From: Flammula alnicola
Lineage: Eukaryota > Basidiomycota > Agaricomycetes > Agaricales > Strophariaceae
NCBI GenBank assembly: GCA_015499995.1
Contig: JADNRV010000740.1
Location: 1 to 14,865, forward strand
DNA: 14,865 nucleotides
Direction of reading: 5' to 3'
Made by a program: the position numbers and the translations under genes. A model generated the notes under the pieces. The model did no database searches and was not told where the DNA came from. It worked only from the letters and a program-made list of their open reading frames with translations. How positions within the stretch are numbered: position 1 is the stretch's first letter; each line of letters begins with the position of its first letter. This document shows positions 9,743-14,865 of this stretch, piece by piece.

Positions 9743-10474
9743 TGTTGTGGGTTGAATGGGTTGTCTTCTCTTGGCTCTTATCAAGATCTGTGGAATGTCG
9801 GGTCTTTATAAATCAATATATGAGGTTATGTTTACCGGTTGTGGTCGAGAAACTGTGAAGACTGGCGAGAATGCGAGAGGAGAGAGAGGTCAATGAACAT
9901 GTTGCCAACGCGAGGACGCGACGGTCACGTGTACCGATTATCTGAAGGCAGAGGTGATAAGATAAGATATGCTCGCGCGGCAAGTTTCTACTGCCGACCG
10001 TCCAACCGCGTCAACCGTTCTCGCGGTGTTGAAACATGAAACTGGTTACGGTCAATCGTTTGAAGTTTACTTACAACACCGCGAACCAGCGGCCACACGA
10101 TTAATTCATCATCGACTTCCATTTGACGTGCATGGATCCATGTGGCTTTCATCAAACGATCTCGATGTCGACGAGGAGTGGTACTGTTACCTGTACTAAG
10201 TTTTGGTGACAACTGGCAAGTCGTGTGGTCACTGTGGACCGTGTGGTGTATCGCATCTATGGTCGTCGTTGAATATTGAGCGCTGAACAGTGATAGGAGA
10301 ATCTGGATTGGTCCAGACATACACCTTAATCTTAAGCTAATGCTGGCCAATTACAAGCAGCCCGAACCCGCCGATTTGTCAGGATGGGCATGGCAAGCAA
10401 AGCCAAACAACTTTATACCCCACACCACCATCTCGCACATCCTCCCCCATTTTCTGTCAAAGAAAACACCAAAA
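9743..10474. promoter_or_regulatory. Divergent promoter region of the coiled-coil and SNF1 genes
   Basis: These 732 bases lie between two divergent starts. Two CCAAT-type motifs sit upstream of the SNF1 ATG: ATTGG at 10307-10311 (reverse orientation) and CCAAT at 10347-10351. Fungal CCAAT boxes are bound by the HAP complex, so these are plausible but unproven sites. The kinase frame stays open upstream of its start as far as an ATG at 10340. Short open frames on both strands at 9839-10350 have no motif, and I treat them as chance. Confidence 0.45.
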
Positions 10475-12782
10475 ATGGCAGAAGAACATCCAAAATTCTC
10501 GCCAGAGAAGCTCGGGGAGTATACGGTTATACAGGACATCGCAGAGGGGACTTTTGGAAAGGTCAAAAGTGAGCCAGAACTTGCTCAAAAACTCCATACT
10601 TGTTGGGCTTCGGGGCTCATTTGGATTCACAGTGGCGATGCATACGATTACGGGACACAAAGTCGCGATGAAGTACATATCCAAAGCCGTTATCCAACGA
10701 GAGAAAACGAAGACAAGAGTTCGGCGCGAGTTCGAGTACATGCGCACCCTCAGGCATCCACATATTATCAAACTGTGAGTTCATTTTAGCTCGTGCACTG
10801 CCTCGAATTTGACACATGGCTACAGATATGAAGTCATTTCGACGCCAACAGACATCATTTTTGTGCTGGAGTACGCCGGTGGAGAGCTGTTCAACTATAT
10901 CGTCGCAAATGGACGCATGAACGAGCAACGCGCACGGCGCTTCTTCCAGCAGATCATCTCGGGCATCGAGTACTCTCACCGCCTCAAGATCGTTCATCGC
11001 GACCTCAAACCAGAGAACGTACTGCTCGACGATGATCTTAATGTCAAGATTGCCGATTTCGGCCTCTCGAACGAGATCTCAGACGGCGACTTTTTGACGA
11101 CGAGCTGCGGGAGTCCTAATTATGCTGCACCGGAAGTCATCAGAGGTGGCGTGTACGCAGGCCCAGAGATCGACGTGTGGAGCTCGGGTGTGATTCTATA
11201 TGTGATGCTATGTGGGCGGCTGCCGTTTGAGGACGATGACGTCCAGGTGTTGTTCTCTAAAATCAGCCAAGGCAACTTCCACATCCCAAGTTACCTCTCG
11301 CAAGACGCAAAATCCCTTATCACCTCTATGCTGGCCGTTGACCCCGTCAAACGGATAACGATACCTGAAATTACCCAGCATCCCTTCTTCACCCACGACC
11401 TCCCGCGCTATCTGACTCCTCTTCCACCGTCGCCTGGAGCAGTTCTCGGAACGCTTAGCTCACTGGTGACCCCTCCGAAACAGCTGGATTTCGAAATCAT
11501 CGAAGGGCTAGGACGGATTGAAGAGGACGTGGTGGAGGAGCTCGCAAATTCGATGACAGGTGTCGATAAGGACGACATATGGGAGTGTCTGAGGCGGGAC
11601 GATGGAGTGCAAGGGAATGCAGTCAAGGTAGCGTATATGCTGCTGAGAGATAAGAGGAGACTCGGGAAAGATCGTGAGTTGTTCCTTTTTTGGGGGATTC
11701 CTCTGCTGATGACGTTCGTAGTTGCCGAGTTCGCAGAGGCTGAGCGGGATGCACAGCTCGCGGCGATGGATGTGAGTTCTCTTCCTCTCGTTTTTGGGTG
11801 TCAAGTCTGATGTGATCTTCAGCCCCGGAATGCAATATCACCCACTGTGCTCTCCCCAGTCGGAGCTGTCGACCTGGAAGAAAACCCGTTCGAGGTAGAA
11901 TTCAACGCCGAGTACGATGAAGAGGAAACGGAAGACGACGAGCTCGACTTCATTGCTCCACCGCTCGCGCTGGACTCTGCGACAACGCCTGGAACTTCCG
12001 TCCACGACCCAGCCGGCGTTTCCGGGCCGCAGTTCGCCGTTCTGAACTCGTCCTTGCCCGAGCAGCTGCCGGAGCAGCACCACCTCACGTCGTATGTGTC
12101 CGCGAAGCGGTCTGGGGCCGCGGGCACCCGGGACCGGGAGAAGAAGCACAAGACGAAGTGGCATTTTGGGATACGGAGCCGGAGCCCGCCGATGGAGGTC
12201 ATGTTGGAGATTTATCGGACGTTAAGGATCCTGGGGATGGAGTGGAAGGAGAAGAAGAATCTGGGTGGGCTTGGGGGTTTGAAGGCGCGGGCGGCGCGGG
12301 CGTCAGGTAAGGGAGGAGCGAATATTGAGAGGAATAGGGAGATGGATGGGACTGGAGGTGTGGATTTGAAGGCTGCGTCGAGTATATATTTCGTGGAGAC
12401 CAGAGCGAGGGTGCAGGATGTCGTCGTAAGTCTTTTTTCCCTCCACTGCTGCGGTGTTGAAGTCCCCTTGCTCATGGTTATCTGTCGGCGACTTCCACAG
12501 GTCCTCATGAATCTCCAACTATACATGGTCGACTCTATCAACTACCTGGTTGACTTCCACCACAAAAAGTCGTATCGTGCCTCCACGGAACCAGAAGCAG
12601 GTCGGTTTGACATGGCGGTGTTCGATCCGATATTCTCTGCGGAGACAAGTAGCGAATCAGGCCGTTCGGTCAAGGAGAAGGATGGAAGTGGTATGATAAA
12701 GGAGGACGAGGTGGTGTCGCCGTTTGTGTTTATGGATGTGGCGTGTCGGTTGATCTTGGAATTGGCTGGTGCTGGGGAGTAG
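10475..12782 (+). CDS. SNF1: SNF1/AMPK alpha catalytic subunit, Ser/Thr kinase, 672 aa
   Basis: This is the catalytic subunit of the SNF1/AMPK heterotrimer, which phosphorylates targets under glucose limitation or energy stress. Exons are 10475-10568, 10633-10774, 10826-11673, 11722-11771, 11823-12425 and 12501-12782, with five GT-AG introns of 48-75 nt. The kinase domain spans about residues 16-267: Gly loop EGTFGKV (24-30), catalytic Lys45 in VAMK, HRDLKPEN (136-143, Asp138) and DFG (156-158). The activation loop holds T171 in TTSCGSPNYAAPEV, with APE at 180-182. Residues about 306-360 form the UBA-like autoinhibitory region. An acidic linker (about 397-415) precedes the C-terminal regulatory domain, which begins at KWHFGIRSRSPP (490 onward). 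The residue before T171 is Thr where relatives I know have Lys or Arg. The start was chosen for its AAAAATGG context and the short N-terminus usual in the family. An in-frame upstream ATG at 10340 would add 45 residues. Confidence 0.97.
12426..12500 (+). other. In-frame, stop-free last intron of SNF1
   Basis: The intron has donor GTAAGT and acceptor CCACAG. It is 75 nt long, a multiple of three, and has no stop in the kinase frame. Retention would insert 25 mostly hydrophobic residues into the C-terminal regulatory domain without breaking the frame. Splicing is the default expectation because both signals are strong. Confidence 0.7.
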
Positions 12783-12879
12783 GGGGTTTGAAGCTGAGGA
12801 AGGGAAGGTGTGGTCAAAACGAAAGGGATGCTGAGAGTTGTTCGTGCAGGATGTCAGTATCGTCGGGGTGGCAGAGGAT

Positions 12880-12905
12880 GGGCATGAGTGCTTGCACTCA
12901 TGCCC
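12880..12905 (+). repeat. Perfect 12-bp inverted repeat with a 2-nt loop
   Basis: The left arm GGGCATGAGTGC (12880-12891) and right arm GCACTCATGCCC (12894-12905) are exact reverse complements around TT. The repeat begins 97 nt after the SNF1 stop codon, so it probably lies in the 3' UTR. In RNA the 2-nt loop would open at least one base pair but still leave a very stable stem. Confidence 0.9.
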
Positions 12906-13254
12906 TTGCTCGATCACTCACTTTCTTGCTGCCTGTCGCCTTCTTTGTGCTCTTTTTCCTTGATTAATTGCTTTCCTCTTTTTTCCTTTCCGTTCCCCCT
13001 CTTTCCTGCTTTTCGCCATCGTCCACAGCGATCTTTCTTTTGCTTTTGCCTCCGTTTTCCATTCCCCTTTCATGATTTCCCCTCACCCATGAAACCATTC
13101 CACCCTCAGCGCCCAGCTATCAACTCATCCTTCACCACCTCATCTTGTATCTGTCCTTTAACCATCTACGTGTTCTCTCTTGCTCTCAATGTCTATACAG
13201 CTCATCTGCTCCATAATCATGCATACTTATATCTCGCATCTGCCATTCCACCGC

Positions 13255-13275
13255 CTGCCATCTGCCATCTGCCAT
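13255..13275 (+). repeat. Three tandem copies of CTGCCAT
   Basis: Three exact 7-nt units lie head to tail, with a related unit about 15 nt upstream. This is a small microsatellite inside the pyrimidine-rich tract. Confidence 0.85.
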
Positions 13276-13703
13276 TCACACTTTACTCTCCGTATTTCTT
13301 TTCGTTCTTGCTTTTGCTCTTGCTTTTACATTTGCTCGCGTTAATTCTAGTTTTGATGTTGCTTCAGGCTTCATCCATTCACTTTTTTTCACCTTTTTAG
13401 AAGTTACTTACTGTTATCTGAATCGTTCCTGTCTGTATATTATCTATCGCTACTCCATTCCGCGATCTCTTGAATGTCATATGCTCGGCCGCTCATCGCT
13501 GACTACGAGTCGTTCCTGTTGGCGTTGGGCCGTTCTTCCTTTGGTTCTGGATCGTATATGTCGGCGCTGTGATTATATAGGGCTCTGTATGCACTCTATA
13601 GCCATCTTGGTAAGAGCTTTTTCACCGGAAGGGTGTAGACTCTGGAGCTCGCTCGGTTAGATAGTAGATTAGATTAGATGTGGCAGTGCCGCTCTACACG
13701 TCG

Positions 13704-14282
13704 ATGCGAAATGCAACACACACCCCTTGCTACAACGCGACACTGCACAGGCCTCGAGGCCCTCGACATGTTCCCGAGCACCCGCATTCCGAGACGGTCA
13801 AACTGGACTGCTCAAACTTTAAATGGATTCTCAGTCCGATCGAGGACTCGGAGGACGCACAGCAGCTTAACTGCTGGCAAGCATCTTCTGCGTGAGTTCA
13901 CAACAGTTTCGGGCATAGACTCTGTCGAGTATCGACCTTGCTTATTCTTCTCTATCATCCAGGGGAAACGATGTTCAGGAATTAGGCAACGCAGAAACCG
14001 TTCTACCAAGTTTTCTGCCGGGGTTTCGCCGTTGTTAGGGTTGCTGGACGATTCTACTCACTGAAAGCCCCAACAACGAATCCTTCTCATAATCTACGCG
14101 GACCGCCTTGTCAGTGTCTGTGCAGTCCATGATGCTATCTGGTATTTCTTTCTTTCTTCTTCAACAAGGCTGGCTGTCCGCTGATTCGTTAAGGATGTTC
14201 TTTCACGACCCATGATCTCGCTTCGCGTCTTCTTTTCAGCACTGAGAAAGACATAAACAAACTGCTGCACGGCGAAGAATAA
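13704..14282 (+). CDS. Tentative spliced gene, 113 aa, unrecognised
   Basis: I do not recognise this product. Proposed exons are 13704-13891, 13963-13999, 14068-14141 and 14240-14282. The first intron (71 nt) has a clean GTGAGT donor and ATCCAG acceptor, and the last (98 nt) has acceptor TTTTCAG. The middle intron (68 nt) uses a weak donor GTTCTA and acceptor TGAAAG. The joined frame reads KLDCSNFKWILSPIEDSEDA, then QELGNAET, RILLIIYADRLVSVCAVHDA and TEKDINKLLHGEE, which looks protein-like. The true start may lie upstream, since the frame is open 24 nt further 5' but without an ATG. It ends 15 nt before the stop of the opposing minus-strand candidate. It could also be a gene relic. Codon phases fit, but there is no family support. 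Confidence 0.35.
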
Positions 14283-14297
14283 AATTTTCGACGTCTT

Positions 14298-14777
14298 CTA
14301 CTCAGGTGGTCTTATCTCTATAGCTTCTTGGAGATGCAGCGCCAAGGACAACTCATATAAATTGAGGTCGATACATCCTTGACTCTGCTCCGTAGAATGC
14401 GTCGTTGGATCCTTTTGGAGTCTTTCTCGCTCCTTGGCTCTCTCCCTCTGTTCTTGCCGAAGTTTTTGACCTTTCTGGTCTGAAATGGAGCTCAAGAATC
14501 GGAATGGGACGATACAAATACCTGCTTCCGACGCCATCTCAAGCACATCTCGATCTTATGAACTCTGGTATCATCACTGAGCCGCTGCTTGGGAGTTAAC
14601 GGTGCGAGTAAACTTCACTAGAGCGGACAGCATTTTTATCTTACCTTTTGCACAGATTTCACGGAACGATGGGTTGTCGACGAAAACTGGACGTATTCTG
14701 CGACATATCACCTTTTTTGAAGAGTGATGCTTTTCGCAACGCAAAGCAAACTCTGCTTGTGTTCTACGGGATCGACA
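14298..14777 (-). CDS. Tentative 3' exons of a gene running off the right edge
   Basis: I do not recognise this product. Proposed exons in transcript order are 14777-14645, 14554-14522 and 14479-14298. The first begins after acceptor TTTGCATAG and ends at donor GTAAGA. The next intron is 90 nt. The last is 42 nt, in frame and stop-free, so it may not be spliced. The joined frame reads RIRPVFVDNPSFREICAK, DRDVLEMASEADQKGQKL, then a charged helix (RQEQRERAKERERLQKD) and a C-terminal LNLYELSLALHLQEA. The 5' part would lie beyond 14865; I could not fix the exon upstream of 14777. The fit of phases across exons is the main support. Confidence 0.35.
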
Positions 14778-14865
14778 CTATGCAAATATTTGTAGGTTTT
14801 GCATGCTACTGGCTAGAAACCTTTTCCTGATGTCATTGAGCAACAGACTCTAGCAGGTCACCCTG

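Larger units (their letters stand above)
12783..13703. other. SNF1 3' flank and long pyrimidine-rich tract
   Basis: The first part should be the SNF1 3' UTR and contains a strong hairpin, listed separately. From about 12903 to 13400 the plus strand is dominated by C and T. It contains a 12-nt near-tandem (CTTGCTTTTGCT) near 13313 and three CTGCCAT copies at 13255-13275. A 170-codon plus frame at 12888-13400 is open because the tract is poor in A and G. Its Phe/Leu/Ser/Pro product has no sign of a real protein. The tract could be a long UTR or the promoter or leader of the next gene. Confidence 0.5.

Noticed and set aside
12888..13400. A 170-codon plus-strand frame rich in Phe, Leu, Ser and Pro
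   Set aside because: It is open only because the C+T-rich tract has few stop codons. The product is low complexity with no fold-like pattern.
1..14865. tRNA, rRNA, CRISPR arrays, terminal repeats or transposase genes
   Set aside because: None of the expected sequence signs, such as a tRNA B-box arm, regular spaced repeats or DDE or reverse-transcriptase motifs, was found on reading both strands.

Overview
The window looks like nuclear DNA of a filamentous fungus, most likely a basidiomycete of the Agaricomycetes type. Genes are split by many short GT-AG introns, mostly 48-100 nt. They lie on both strands at close spacing and have pyrimidine-rich leaders. Three proteins belong to families known from fungi: a SNF1/AMPK alpha kinase, a UstYa-like (DUF3328) oxidase and a fungal-type GNAT acetyltransferase. 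All gene models were joined by hand from reading frames, splice signals and intron phase. No homology search was run.

Layout, left to right. 1-1590 is mostly featureless, with one weak intron-like signal at the left edge. 1591-2691 (-) is an intact 8-exon GNAT acetyltransferase that is easily missed because its longest exon is only 172 nt. 2692-3284 is the shared upstream region of this gene and the next. 3285-4003 (+) is a complete two-exon UstYa-like protein with a membrane anchor and both HxxHC motifs. 4088-5336 (-) is an unrecognised, mostly helical protein whose 5' exons are uncertain. 5337-6085 is intergenic and leader DNA. 6086-7901 (+) is an unrecognised 587-residue protein with a disordered, basic N-terminal part and a folded C-terminal part. 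7902-8713 is the spacer between convergent genes. 8714-9742 (-) is a four-exon coiled-coil protein. 9743-10474 is a divergent promoter region. 10475-12782 (+) is the SNF1/AMPK catalytic subunit, complete in six exons. 12783-13703 holds a perfect 12-bp hairpin in the probable SNF1 3' UTR, then a long C+T-rich tract. 13704-14282 (+) and 14298-14777 (-) are two tentative spliced coding candidates converging tail to tail, the second cut by the window edge.

Functionally, the SNF1 kinase is the anchor gene: the carbon and energy-stress kinase that controls glucose derepression. The GNAT and UstYa genes form a divergent pair that could be co-expressed in a small modification pathway. UstYa proteins oxidise or cyclise ribosomal or non-ribosomal peptides in known fungal pathways. 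I found no precursor peptide, peptide synthetase or P450 here, so a pathway is only a suggestion. The other genes have no visible link to each other.
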